Below are positions 26,488 through 38,336 of a DNA stretch of 64,000 nt, in pieces. The stretch covers positions 4,898,001 through 4,962,000 of the forward strand of contig NZ_JACHJS010000001.1 of NCBI RefSeq assembly GCF_014203755.1. Reading direction: 5' to 3'. Made by a program: the position numbers and the translations under genes. Source of the DNA: Saccharothrix violaceirubra. Its GTDB lineage: Bacteria; Actinomycetota; Actinomycetes; Mycobacteriales; Pseudonocardiaceae. The notes under the pieces were generated by a model. The model was not told where the DNA came from. It searched no databases and saw nothing but the letters and a program-made list of their open reading frames with translations. How positions within the stretch are numbered: position 1 is the first letter of the stretch; each line of letters begins with the position of its first letter.

Positions 26488-27015
26488 GTGCCCAAAGACA
26501 CCAAAGCCCGCGCCCAGGAGGTCGCGCGCGAACTGTTCCGCCGCCAAGGGCTGCGCCGCACCAGCCTCCAGGAGATCGCGGACCGGCTGGGCATCACGAA
26601 ACCCGCGCTGTACTACCACTTCTCGTCACGCGACGACCTCGTGCGCAGCATCGTGCAGCCGTTCGTCGACGACGGCGACGTCTTCGTCGACCACGTGACG
26701 GCACAGCCCGCGATCACGCGCCGCGCCGTGCTGGAGGGCTACTTCGACCTCCACCACCGCCACCGCGAGGTGATGACGCTGGTCCTGCGCGAACTGATCG
26801 AACTGTCCGAGCTTGGCCTGGTGAACCGGGTCCTGGCCTGGCGCGACCGGTTGCGCGCGGTCCTGGTCGGCCCGGACGCGTCACTCGCCGACCGGACCAG
26901 GGCCACCGTGGCGCTCGGCGGGCTCACCGACTGCGTGCTGGAGTTCCACGACGAGGACGTGGCGGAACTGCGCGTCGTCGCCGTCGACGCGGCCTGCGCG
27001 GCGCTCGGCCCCTAA
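26488..27015 (+). CDS. TetR-family repressor
   Basis: Regulator of 175 residues. The N-terminal helix-turn-helix is typical (RAQEVARELFRRQGLRRTSL, QEIADRLGITKPALYYHFSS). The C-terminal helical domain binds an unknown ligand. It begins at a GTG encoding VPKDTKARAQE. It diverges from the flavin monooxygenase, and the palindrome at 26432-26449 is its likely binding site, giving autoregulation plus control of the enzyme. It converges with the polysaccharide deacetylase gene, with stops overlapping. Confidence 0.93.
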   Translation: MPKDTKARAQEVARELFRRQGLRRTSLQEIADRLGITKPALYYHFSSRDDLVRSIVQPFVDDGDVFVDHVTAQPAITRRAVLEGYFDLHHRHREVMTLVLRELIELSELGLVNRVLAWRDRLRAVLVGPDASLADRTRATVALGGLTDCVLEFHDEDVAELRVVAVDAACAALGP

Positions 27016-27734
27016 CGCGCCGACCCGAGGGCCAGCAGCCCGGACACCGTGACGAACCGGAAACCCTTGGCGCGCAGGCCGTCCACGATCGGGCCGACCG
27101 CGTCCCGGCTCGACTTCCGGTTCGCGTACATGCCGTGCAGCAGGATGATCGACCCCGGCCGTGCTTGTTCCACGGTGGACCGGGCGATGGCCTCGGCCGA
27201 CTTGTCGGCCTCCGGGGAGGAGTCCGGCTCCAGATCCCACATGACCGTCCGACGGTCGTGCCGGGCGAGGTAGTGCGGCAGGGCCACGAGCTTCTTGCCG
27301 TACGGCGGGCGGAACGTGATCGGTCCGGTGTAGCCGGTCGCCCGGATCGCGGCGTCGGTGCGCTCGACCTCGTCGGCGACGAAGTCGGACGTCACCAGCA
27401 CCATCCGCCGGTGCGAGAACGAGTGGTTGCCGATCTCGTGCCCGGCCGCGGCGATCGCCCGCCCCAGGTCCGGGTGCGCGACCAGTTCCCGTCCGGTGAG
27501 GTAGAACGTCGCCGGGACGTCCTTGTCCGCCAACGTCCGCAGCAGGTCGGCCGTGCCCGCCGGATCGGGTCCGTCGTCGAACGTCAGCGCCACCACCCGC
27601 TGGTCGGTCTCGACCGCGCTGGTCAGGTCCCCGAAGAGCTGGAACGTCCGGGCCGAGGCCAGCCGCCAGCCGCCGACGGCCGTGCCCACCACCACGAGCA
27701 CGGCGACGACCGCCACGACCACCCACTTGCGCAT
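27012..27734 (-). CDS. Polysaccharide deacetylase (NodB domain), membrane-anchored
   Basis: Carbohydrate esterase family 4 protein of 240 residues. A signal anchor (WVVVAVVAVLVVVGTAVGG) is followed by the NodB domain: motif 1 LTFDDGPDPAGTA with the catalytic and metal Asp, motif 2 HEIGNHSFSHRR with the metal His pair, motif 3 FRPPYGKK, then MWDLEPDSSPEADKS and IILLHGMY. It probably removes acetyl groups from peptidoglycan or another glycan outside the cell. The ATG at 27734 (MRKWVV) is preferred over a GTG six codons upstream because it places the signal sequence at the N-terminus. Confidence 0.9.
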   Translation of the reverse strand: MRKWVVVAVVAVLVVVGTAVGGWRLASARTFQLFGDLTSAVETDQRVVALTFDDGPDPAGTADLLRTLADKDVPATFYLTGRELVAHPDLGRAIAAAGHEIGNHSFSHRRMVLVTSDFVADEVERTDAAIRATGYTGPITFRPPYGKKLVALPHYLARHDRRTVMWDLEPDSSPEADKSAEAIARSTVEQARPGSIILLHGMYANRKSSRDAVGPIVDGLRAKGFRFVTVSGLLALGSAR

Positions 27735-27809
27735 CCGCCCAGGATGCCCCACCGCATCACGTCACGGGCCGGGCACTCCCCGACCGCACCCGTACCGCAC
27801 CCGGATCGC

Positions 27810-31397
<3,588 letters not shown>

Positions 31398-31403
31398 GCG
31401 TGA

Positions 31404-31492
31404 CCTCCCGCGTGACGGGAGGCGCCCTTCGTGTCGTCCAAGGGCCGGACGAGCGTGGCGGGCCTTCGCCCGTTGCAGCGCCTCTCGACCGG
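31404..31492 (-). ncRNA. S-adenosylhomocysteine (SAH) riboswitch in the metH leader
   Basis: On the minus strand the leader carries the SAH-aptamer core GAGAGGCGCTGCAACGGGC followed by GCCCGCCACGCTCG. P1 pairs CCGG-t-CGAG (31492-31484) with CTCG-t-CCGG (31453-31445). An internal CGGGC/GCCCG hairpin follows. The junction AGGCGC (31483-31478) is perfectly complementary to GCGCCT (31425-31420), forming the pseudoknot. The GCGCCT segment overlaps an anti-Shine-Dalgarno arm CCTCCCG (31422-31416), which otherwise pairs with CGGGAGG (31410-31404), the metH ribosome site. Ligand binding should therefore free the ribosome site and turn metH on. Confidence 0.87.
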
Positions 31493-31555
31493 CCGGTCCA
31501 CCTTATCGTGCCGTCCGCCCGTCGGTCACCGGGTTCCCCCTGTTGGGATGACCAC

Positions 31556-31599
31556 GCGAGTCCGCCGCCCGGACACCCCGAATTACGCGCTCAGGCACC
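31556..31599 (+). repeat. Locus 4 of the 22-bp repeat family (left of the insertion sequence)
   Basis: Unit A 31556-31577 begins GCGAGTCCGCC and ends GCCCGGACACC. Unit B 31578-31599 begins CCGAATTACGC and ends GCTCAGGCACC. The cap TCCGACCGGG follows (31600-31609), then GGTGCCTGA (31617-31625), which is the start of an inverted B unit broken by the insertion sequence. Confidence 0.87.
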
Positions 31600-31622
31600 T
31601 CCGACCGGGTACGGCTGGTGCC

Positions 31623-31625
31623 TGA
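31623..31625. repeat. Target-site duplication TGA, left copy
   Basis: TGA at 31623-31625 is repeated at 33209-33211 immediately outside the two ends of the insertion sequence. Removing the element plus one copy restores an intact 22-bp B unit, which supports the 3-bp duplication. Confidence 0.8.
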
Positions 31626-31636
31626 GCTTGTCTTTT
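31626..31636 (+). repeat. Left terminal inverted repeat
   Basis: GCTTGTCTTTT, identical to the inverted sequence at 33198-33208. Confidence 0.88.
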
Positions 31637-31667
31637 GAGGTCCCGGGCGGTTGACGGACACCCCGGT

Positions 31668-31742
31668 TGATCACAGAAGCAGCCCTTGGTCGATCATCGC
31701 TCTTGCGACAGAAGGACGATCGACCAAAGGGCTGCGTGATCA
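31668..31742. promoter_or_regulatory. Inverted repeat covering the transposase ribosome site and start
   Basis: Left arm TGATCAC (31668-31674), a 4-base bulge, then GCAGCCCTTGGTCGATC. The right arm is GATCGACCAAAGGGCTGC followed by GTGATCA (31736-31742). The AAGGG ribosome site and GTG start of the transposase are inside the stem, so transcripts entering from outside would be translated poorly. Similar protection is known for IS10 and IS50. Confidence 0.8.
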
Positions 31743-33199
31743 GTGTGCACCATCTCGACCCCAGATCGGCGCTCGGGGCGTTGTCCGGGTTCCGGCGGGA
31801 GTTCCACCGGTGTCTGACCCGTCGGGCGGACGGGTTGTTCGAGCTGGCCGACGCCGTGCTGTGCGCCGACGGACCGGTGCGGACCCTGGTGGGGTTGTCG
31901 TTGGCGCCCGAACACCGGCGTGGGCACGGTGGCCTCTACGACGCGGTCAACAACGGCCGCATCGAGGTCGACCGGCTACGCGACGCGCTGGCCGGGACGC
32001 CGTTGCCGCGGGCCGCGGACGGCCGCCTGGTGCTCGCGGTCGACGTCTCGCCGTGGTTGCGGCCGGACGGCGCGACCTGCCCGGACCGCACGTTCTGCCA
32101 CGTCTACGGACGCGGCAGAGGCGAGCACCGCATGATCCCGGGATGGCCGTACTCGTTCGTGGCCGCGCTGGAGACCGGCGGCACGTCGTGGACCGCGCTG
32201 CTGGACGCGGTCCGGCTGCCGCCCGGCGCGGACCTCGCCGCGGTGACCGCCGCCCAGGTCCGCGGAGTGGTCCAACGGCTCATCGCCGCCGACCAGTGGC
32301 GCCGGGGTGATCCGGAGATCCTGGTGGTGTTCGACGCCGGTTACGACGCGCCCCGCATCGCCCGTCTGCTCGAGGACCTGCCGGTGCGGGTGCTGGGACG
32401 GATGCGGTCGGACCGGGTGCTGCGCCGCCCGGGCCCGCCCCGGGTCCACAACCCTCTGGGCGGACGGTTTCGCAAGCACGGCGGCGAGTTCGTCTTCGGC
32501 GACCCCGCCACCTGGGGCGCCGAGGACGTGCTGACCCGCACCGACACCCGTCTCTACGGCACCGCCACCGCACAGGCCTGGAACCGGCTGCACCCGCGAC
32601 TGACCCGCCGGGCCGCCTGGATCGACCACAGTGGACCGCTGCCGATCGTCGAGGGCACCGTGATCCGACTGACGGTGGAGCGCCTGCCCTCCGGCGGGGT
32701 GAACAAACCGGTCTGGCTGTGGTGTTCCGATCCCGACTCCGGCCCGGTCGAGGTCGACCGCTGGTGGCGGGCGTTCCTGCGGCGCTTCGACATCGAGCAC
32801 ACCTTCCGTCTGCTCAAGCAGACGCTCGGCTGGACCAGACCCAGGCTGCGCGATCCCGAGGCCGCCGACCGCTGGACCTGGCTGATCCTGGCCGTCCACG
32901 CACAACTGCGCCTGGCCCGCCCGCTGGTCGCCGACCTGCGCCACCCCTGGGAACGACCCGCCGAACCCGCCAGGCTCACCCCGACCCGCGTCCGGCGCGG
33001 GTTCCGCAACCTCCACATGAAGATCGCCCGCCCAGCGGCTGCACCGAAACCGGTCCGCCCCGGACCGGGACGACCTCCCGGCTCGAAGAACCGCGCCACC
33101 GCACCGCGCTTCGACGTCGGACTCGTCCTGGCCACTGGACGGGCACATACCCGACCGGCCCACCACAAGAAGGGCACCAAACCCCGCCGAACAGGTTAA
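31736..33199 (+). CDS. DDE-type transposase of the insertion sequence
   Basis: Transposase of 487 residues from GTG at 31736 (VISVHHLDPRSALGALSGF), the start used by related Streptomyces transposases that begin MITVHQL. RNase H-fold acidic residues are visible in RLVLAVDVSPWLRPD (first Asp), EILVVFDAGYDAP (second Asp) and RRFDIEHTFRLLKQTLGW (Glu with downstream Lys). A basic Pro/Gly-rich tail (RPGPGRPPGSKNR) follows. The frame is intact and ends in the right terminal repeat. The frame is also open to 31667, but those 23 codons fall in the regulatory hairpin. Confidence 0.92.
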   Translation: MISVHHLDPRSALGALSGFRREFHRCLTRRADGLFELADAVLCADGPVRTLVGLSLAPEHRRGHGGLYDAVNNGRIEVDRLRDALAGTPLPRAADGRLVLAVDVSPWLRPDGATCPDRTFCHVYGRGRGEHRMIPGWPYSFVAALETGGTSWTALLDAVRLPPGADLAAVTAAQVRGVVQRLIAADQWRRGDPEILVVFDAGYDAPRIARLLEDLPVRVLGRMRSDRVLRRPGPPRVHNPLGGRFRKHGGEFVFGDPATWGAEDVLTRTDTRLYGTATAQAWNRLHPRLTRRAAWIDHSGPLPIVEGTVIRLTVERLPSGGVNKPVWLWCSDPDSGPVEVDRWWRAFLRRFDIEHTFRLLKQTLGWTRPRLRDPEAADRWTWLILAVHAQLRLARPLVADLRHPWERPAEPARLTPTRVRRGFRNLHMKIARPAAAPKPVRPGPGRPPGSKNRATAPRFDVGLVLATGRAHTRPAHHKKGTKPRRTG

Positions 33200-33208
33200 A
33201 AGACAAGC
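33198..33208 (-). repeat. Right terminal inverted repeat
   Basis: AAAAGACAAGC, the inverted copy of 31626-31636. The transposase TAA stop (33197-33199) overlaps it by 2 bases. Confidence 0.88.
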
Positions 33209-33268
33209 TGAGCGCGTGTTTCGGGGTGTCCGAGCGCGTGTTTCGGGGTGTCCGAGTGGACGACTCGC
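33209..33268 (-). repeat. Locus 5 of the 22-bp repeat family (right of the insertion sequence)
   Basis: On the minus strand: A 33268-33247 (GCGAGTCGTCC then ACTCGGACACC), B 33246-33225 (CCGAAACACGC then GCTCGGACACC), then a B unit cut after 16 bases at 33224-33209 by the insertion sequence. The missing 6 bases are found at 31617-31622 on the far side of the element. Unit A begins 4 bases after the stop codon of the SGNH hydrolase. Confidence 0.87.
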
Positions 33269-33272
33269 GGGT

Positions 33273-34511
33273 TTACAGGGTGGACAGGTCGACGGCGTCG
33301 GCCATGGCCTGGTAGCCGGCGTCGTTCGGGTGCAGGTGGTCGCCCGGGTCGAACTCGGGGCGCAACGCGGTCGGGTCGGCCGGGTCGGCGACGGCCTTGT
33401 CGAAGTCGACCACGGCGTCGTACGCGCCCGACGTGCGGATCCAGTGGTTCACGGCCTGACGGACGCCCTCGCCGCGGTCCGTGGCGTAGAAGGCGCCCTT
33501 GAACGGCGTGAGCGTGCCGCCGACCACGCGGATGCCCTTGGCCTTGGCGGCGGCGATGATCTGCCGGTAACCGCCGATGATCTCGTCCGCCGTCACGCGC
33601 GGGTTGGGCAGGCCGCACGGCCCCAGGTCGATCTCGCTGAAGCCGATGTCGTTGATGCCCTCCAGCAGGATCACGGTGCGCACGTCCGGGTGGGACAGCA
33701 CGTCACGGGTGAAGCGCGCGGGCGCCTTCTCGCCCATGCAGGGCGAGTCGTTGACCACGCGGTTGCCGGAGATGCCCGCGTTGACCACGCCCAGTCGACC
33801 GCCCAGCCGCCGGGCCAGCCGGTCGGGGTAGCGGCGGTCGGCGTCCACAGTGGATTCCGCACCGTCGGTGATCGAGTCGCCGAATGCGACCACGGTGTCC
33901 CGGCGCGGCGACAGGTCCACCACGTCCACACCGGACAGGTAGTACCAACTCGTCGTGCTCTCGGTGAAGGCCGATGCGGACACGTCCGCCCGGTGGTCGC
34001 CCTTGGCCCGCCACGACGTGGCCGTGGCGTCACCGTGCGCGGTGGCCGGGCCGGTCCTGCCCGCGAAGTGCAGCGTCACGGTGACCTGCTCGAACGACGG
34101 CACGGCGAACGGGATCGGGTCGGACGCCAGCTCCGCGCCCACCGCGACCGTGGTCGACTTGCGCCCCTGGAACGTCACGTGCCGCACCGAGCCCGGACGC
34201 ACGGACGCGCCCTTGTCGGTGCGGGCGACCGTGGCGCCGGTGAGCCGCAGCGGCGATGTGCCGAACGCGTTGGACAGCCGGACGCGCAGCGCCGGGCCGC
34301 CGCGGCTGAGCCGCACGACCTGCCGCACGCTGTGGTCGTCGAACCCCTCGGTCACCCAGGGCGAGCCGAAGAGTTCGGCGCCCGCGTGCTGCGACGAACC
34401 CCAGGTCGCGCCCCAGCCGCCGGCGGCGTGGGCGGCCGGCTGCGCCGTCGCGGTGGCGGACGCGCCCAGCAGGGCGGCGGCCACGAGGACGGACAGGACC
34501 GACTTTCTCAT
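33273..34511 (-). CDS. Secreted SGNH/GDSL hydrolase
   Basis: Exported esterase/lipase of 412 residues. A signal peptide (VLSVLVAAALLGASATATA) is followed by a beta-rich domain at about 30-190 and an SGNH catalytic domain: block I VVAFGDSITDGAES with the nucleophile Ser, block II GISGNRVVND with the Gly, block III LEGINDIGFSE with the Asn, and block V PGDHLHPNDAGYQAM with the Asp/His pair. The substrate is unknown; relatives act on acyl esters of lipids or sugars. The ATG at 34511 opens the signal peptide. The 22-bp repeats start 4 bases after its stop. Confidence 0.92.
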   Translation of the reverse strand: MRKSVLSVLVAAALLGASATATAQPAAHAAGGWGATWGSSQHAGAELFGSPWVTEGFDDHSVRQVVRLSRGGPALRVRLSNAFGTSPLRLTGATVARTDKGASVRPGSVRHVTFQGRKSTTVAVGAELASDPIPFAVPSFEQVTVTLHFAGRTGPATAHGDATATSWRAKGDHRADVSASAFTESTTSWYYLSGVDVVDLSPRRDTVVAFGDSITDGAESTVDADRRYPDRLARRLGGRLGVVNAGISGNRVVNDSPCMGEKAPARFTRDVLSHPDVRTVILLEGINDIGFSEIDLGPCGLPNPRVTADEIIGGYRQIIAAAKAKGIRVVGGTLTPFKGAFYATDRGEGVRQAVNHWIRTSGAYDAVVDFDKAVADPADPTALRPEFDPGDHLHPNDAGYQAMADAVDLSTL

Positions 34512-34749
34512 GCGTACCCCCAAGAATCCGGTGCTTGCGGGACGGGCCAACCCGGTGACGGCGGCGGTTGTTCCCGATGCTGCCGGGCAGCGGACGCTAC
34601 GCCCACGAAAGTGGCGAAATTACGGCTGACAGGAGGTATGCGGGTTACACCGTCGAACACATGCCGTGGTCCACTCGATAGAGCAGCAGCTGATCGCCCG
34701 AACGCCGCGACTCTTGGGGAGGAAGTCGGAACGGCGGGAGGTTGACCGG

Positions 34750-36849
34750 ATGGGAATGGCACGGAGGTCCTGTGTGCTGGCCGTCGGGGTGCTCTTGGCG
34801 GGCACGGTCCAGGCGCACGCGGTCGATGGGAATCTGCCCGGCGGCACGGGGATCGGGGTCACGGTGACCTCGCCCACCCCCGGCACCCTGCTGTCGCAGG
34901 GTGCGGTGACGGTGACCGGCACCGCGCAGATAGGCGCGGGCCAACCGGTGCGAGATACCGCGCTGACCTACGTCGTGGACGCGTCGGGCAGCACGGGCAG
35001 CGCGTGCGCCGGCGGTCCGACCATCCTGGGCTGCGAGGTCGGGTCGACCCGTCGCCTCAACGCCATCGCGGCGCAGACCGACACCGTGGTCGCCGCGGTC
35101 GGCGCGGTCGCGTTCGGCAACGGCGCGGCAACGATCGACGTGCGGCCGGCCGCGGGCGATCAGCTCGTGACCGCGCCGGGCGCCGACGAGGACGGCAACG
35201 GCATCCGCGACATCGAGGACGCCCTGTCGTCGATCACGCCGGGGGCGGTGTCCCGGTTCACGCCCAAGACGTTCCCGGCCGCCACCGACTACGTGCCGGC
35301 GGTCAACGCGGCCACGAGCGTGACCAACGCGCAGACGCAGCGGCGCAAGATCGTGCTGTTCCTGTCCGACGGCTTCTCGTCGACCGACGTGCGCGCGGTT
35401 GCCTCCGCGCAACCCGCCGCGGTCGACTACCTGACGTTCGCGGTGGGCACGGGCGCGCGGTGTCGCGGCGCCAATTACAACTCCAGCCTCCAGGCGCTGG
35501 CCGACCTGACCGGCGGCCGGTGCACCGAGGTGCTCGACCCGTCGACCCTGCCCAACATCGTGCCCGGCGTCATCGCGTCGCAGCTCACCGACCTGTCGTT
35601 GAGCATCGACGGCGGCACGCCGATCGCGGTCTCGTCGGTGACCCCGGCGCTGCCGCGGCCAGGTCCGACCTCGGTGACGTACTCGGTCACCACGCCCACC
35701 CTGTCGTCGGGCACGCACTCGCTGTGCGTCACGGCGCGCGGCACGGACGGTGGCGGTGCCGGCACGGTGGCCGCCTGCACGAACGTGGTCGTGAACAACG
35801 CGCCGACCGTGCTGGCCGGTGGGCCGTACGCGGGTGCGGAAGGCTCGGCGGTGTCGTTGGCGGGCACCGTGACCGACCCGGACGGCCCACCCGCGGCAGT
35901 GCAGTGGACGGCGACCGCGCAGTCCGGCGTCGACGCGGGCGCGGCGTGCACGTTCAGCGACTCCCAGTCGCTGACCACGTCCGTGACCTGCGATGACGAC
36001 GGCGTGTGGGCATTGCGGCTCACAGCCGACGACGGGTTGCACACGGCCGTGGTCGCGACCACGACGCTGTCGCTGACCAACGTGGCGCCGTCGGTGTCCG
36101 TGTCGTCGCCCGCGACCGGCACCGTGGTCGCGCGCGGCGGTTCGGTGACCGTGGTCGCGCCGTTCACCGACGCGGGCCGGCACGACACGCACACGTGCAC
36201 GATCGACTTCGTGGACGGCACGGCCGTGGAGACCGGCACGGTCTCCAACGGGCAGTGCACGGCGTCGCACACGTCCAACACGATCGGTTCGCGCAACGTG
36301 CTGGTGCGCGTGACGGACGACGACGGCGGTGCCGGAACGGCCGTGGTGCAGATCGTGACGTACGTGCGGGGCGAGTCGTGGGACCTGAGCGCGACCTCGC
36401 TCGTGCCGGGTCTGCTGACCGTGGCGAAGACACCGCTGGCCACGTGCCCGCCGTCGTCGACCCAGACCACGGCGTCGCTGAACGTGACGGGGTTGGCCTC
36501 GGTGTCGGCGCTGCGGGCGGACTGCACGCTCGACATGACGAACGGCCGGACCACGGCGACGGCGTCGATCAGCGGCGCGTCGCTGCTGGCGGGCGCGATC
36601 TCGCTGTCCGACGTGCAGTCGACGTGCACGATGACCGCGTCCGGGCCGACCGGGGCGTCGCGGGTCGGCACGCTCAACGGCCAGAGCCTGGGCACGGCGT
36701 CGGCGACGATCTCGCTGCTCGGCGTGGCGACGATCTACGTGAACCAGACGACCACGCTGCCCACGGGTGAGCTGGCGCAGTACGCGGTGCGCGTGGTGAC
36801 GTTGCTAGGCCAGGAGATCGTGATCGCCGGCTGCCGCATCGGCTTCTGA
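34750..36849 (+). CDS. Secreted von Willebrand factor A / PKD-domain protein
   Basis: Exported protein of 699 residues. A signal peptide (RSCVLAVGVLLAGTVQAHA) precedes a VWA domain with metal-ion site DASGSTGS, LFLSDGFSSTD and a Cys-paired segment (ARCRGANY to GGRCTEV). Two immunoglobulin-like PKD segments follow (PTVLAGGPYAGAEGSAVSLA; SVSVSSPATGTVVARGGSVT). A C-terminal region rich in Thr/Ser contains paired Cys. No membrane anchor or sortase motif is seen, so it is probably released. The start has GGAGG 8 bases upstream. Adhesion or matrix binding is plausible but unproven. Confidence 0.87.
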   Translation: MGMARRSCVLAVGVLLAGTVQAHAVDGNLPGGTGIGVTVTSPTPGTLLSQGAVTVTGTAQIGAGQPVRDTALTYVVDASGSTGSACAGGPTILGCEVGSTRRLNAIAAQTDTVVAAVGAVAFGNGAATIDVRPAAGDQLVTAPGADEDGNGIRDIEDALSSITPGAVSRFTPKTFPAATDYVPAVNAATSVTNAQTQRRKIVLFLSDGFSSTDVRAVASAQPAAVDYLTFAVGTGARCRGANYNSSLQALADLTGGRCTEVLDPSTLPNIVPGVIASQLTDLSLSIDGGTPIAVSSVTPALPRPGPTSVTYSVTTPTLSSGTHSLCVTARGTDGGGAGTVAACTNVVVNNAPTVLAGGPYAGAEGSAVSLAGTVTDPDGPPAAVQWTATAQSGVDAGAACTFSDSQSLTTSVTCDDDGVWALRLTADDGLHTAVVATTTLSLTNVAPSVSVSSPATGTVVARGGSVTVVAPFTDAGRHDTHTCTIDFVDGTAVETGTVSNGQCTASHTSNTIGSRNVLVRVTDDDGGAGTAVVQIVTYVRGESWDLSATSLVPGLLTVAKTPLATCPPSSTQTTASLNVTGLASVSALRADCTLDMTNGRTTATASISGASLLAGAISLSDVQSTCTMTASGPTGASRVGTLNGQSLGTASATISLLGVATIYVNQTTTLPTGELAQYAVRVVTLLGQEIVIAGCRIGF

Positions 36850-36854
36850 TCCAC

Positions 36855-36886
36855 CGGGGTGGGGGCCGTACGCGGCCCTCGCCCCG
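36855..36886 (+). terminator. Hairpin terminator after the VWA protein gene
   Basis: CGGGG...GGGCCG pairs with CGGCCC...CCCCG around a TACG loop, with a short internal mismatch. It starts 6 bases after the stop and is followed by CTTTC. Confidence 0.7.
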
Positions 36887-37034
36887 CTTTCACCCGTTCG
36901 CCGACCGACCTTGGGCATGTCAACGCAGCTCAAGGGGTACTCGAGGAACCCAACCCGACACTTTCGGGCTACCCGCCCGCCGCCACGGCCGGGCGCAGTG
37001 CGGGCAGCCGCTCCACGCGACGAGGAGTTGCGCC

Positions 37035-37223
37035 ATGAGCACCCGCACCGAACACGCCCGGGACCTGGTCGACGTGCGCACCGGCGACCTGTTCGACCAA
37101 CCCGACCCCTACGGCCTGGTCTACGCGGTACGCCTGGCCGACGGCGAGGCGGCACCCAGCCAACGCGGGCGGACGTGGGAGCACCTCACCGCGTCGGGCC
37201 GCGAACTGCGCCCGACGGGCTGA
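37035..37223 (+). CDS. Small hypothetical protein
   Basis: 62-residue frame (MSTRTEHARDLVDVRTGDLF to ASGRELRPTG) with a GAGGAG box 9 bases before the ATG. It is charged, with no membrane segment or known motif. Codon pattern and ribosome site support it, but length and isolation leave doubt. It converges with the gene ending at 37246. Confidence 0.5.
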   Translation: MSTRTEHARDLVDVRTGDLFDQPDPYGLVYAVRLADGEAAPSQRGRTWEHLTASGRELRPTG

Positions 37224-37245
37224 CCGAAAGCCGCCCACTCACCCG

Positions 37246-38145
37246 TCACGCGTCCGGTCGACCGACCGGACGCGTTGTCCGGTCAAGGTCGAGCCGGGTC
37301 CCGAACGTGTGTTTCGCAGGAACGTTCCGCGCGGTGAGCGACAAGCTCACGGCGCCCGCGGGATCTCGGTCGACCTCGACCGCATATGCGGAGTCACCCC
37401 CGTCGAAGCCGATGGACTCGAATCGAACCTCACGCCCCGCAGGCAGTACGATGGTGTATCGGACCCCTTCCACGGCGTGCGCGAATCTCAGCCGGAAGTC
37501 TTCAGGCTGACCCCACACCATCAAAGGTTCACACATTCCCGGCCAGCTGTATTTGAACCGGACACGGAAACGCTGTCCCACTTTGACGGTATCGGGCAGC
37601 GTCACAACGGTTTCCAGCCTGCCGTCGACGAGCCGACGACAGCGGAGGTCGTAACGCGGGCCGTCGCCGCCGTCGGGGCGGACTCCCACCACCTCGCACA
37701 CGACCTTGGCGCGCTGCCGTTTCGGCTGGTTCCACCCAGGACCGACACGAAGGCGGTAAAATCGCACATCGCCTGTTTCGGCACGGGCGAACACCGTCAC
37801 GGTCTCGACCACGTTGCCGTCGGAATCGATCTGCGCGACGTCCTCCCACATCGTGATCCGCGCGTTCCCGCTGCGTCCGGTGACGGCGTCCACGAGAGAG
37901 CCGATGAGCAGGTCGTCGCGCAGCCGACCGAGCACCTGTTCCTTCCGCCCCGAAGCGAGCAGGGCCATGGCAGCGAGCAGGACGATGACCGCCACCAGGA
38001 CCGCGGCCACCTTCACCGCGGTCCCGCCGAATACCGCACTCGCCACGGCGCCGAGCGAAAGAATCCCCAGGACCGCGTGGAAAATGCCCGACACTCCACG
38101 ACGCATCAACTGGTCGTCGAACCACTCGACGAATTCCTTGAGCAT
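37246..38145 (-). CDS. Hypothetical protein with two membrane helices
   Basis: Protein of 299 residues that I do not recognise. Two adjacent hydrophobic helices lie near residues 19-64 (GIFHAVLGILSLGAVASAVF, VKVAAVLVAVIVLLAAMALL). The remaining 230 residues form a soluble domain with beta-rich segments and several Cys (VVCEVVGV, YDLRCRRLV, WPGMCEPLMVWG). The ATG at 38145 is followed by MLKEFVEWFDDQLMRRG. The neighbours do not suggest a role. Confidence 0.75.
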   Translation of the reverse strand: MLKEFVEWFDDQLMRRGVSGIFHAVLGILSLGAVASAVFGGTAVKVAAVLVAVIVLLAAMALLASGRKEQVLGRLRDDLLIGSLVDAVTGRSGNARITMWEDVAQIDSDGNVVETVTVFARAETGDVRFYRLRVGPGWNQPKRQRAKVVCEVVGVRPDGGDGPRYDLRCRRLVDGRLETVVTLPDTVKVGQRFRVRFKYSWPGMCEPLMVWGQPEDFRLRFAHAVEGVRYTIVLPAGREVRFESIGFDGGDSAYAVEVDRDPAGAVSLSLTARNVPAKHTFGTRLDLDRTTRPVGRPDA

Positions 38146-38336
38146 GCCACCTCCCGCGGAATGCCACTCGAAAGCCGAGGCCCACCACTATCCCCGAGGC
38201 GTGTTGATTCCAGGAAGCGATCGGACCCCGGTCGTAGGCGACATTGGTCCACCAGGACGAAGACCCGGGAGCCGTTCGCGTGTCAGCATTGCGACCTGCG
38301 GCACGCAAGCCGCATAACGGCGGAAAGGGACGATAC

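Larger units (their letters stand above)
31626..33208 (+). mobile_element. Complete insertion sequence of 1583 bp with a DDE transposase
   Basis: The element is bounded by 11-bp perfect terminal inverted repeats GCTTGTCTTTT (31626-31636) and AAAAGACAAGC (33198-33208) and flanked by TGA duplications. It carries one transposase whose TAA stop lies partly in the right repeat. The intact ends, intact frame and clean empty site suggest a recent, possibly active insertion. I do not assign an IS family name with confidence; the transposase resembles a group common in Streptomyces. Confidence 0.88.

Noticed and set aside
31404..31492. Cobalamin or SAM riboswitch upstream of metH
   Set aside because: The core sequence and pseudoknot fit the SAH class; no B12-box or SAM-I/IV core was found.
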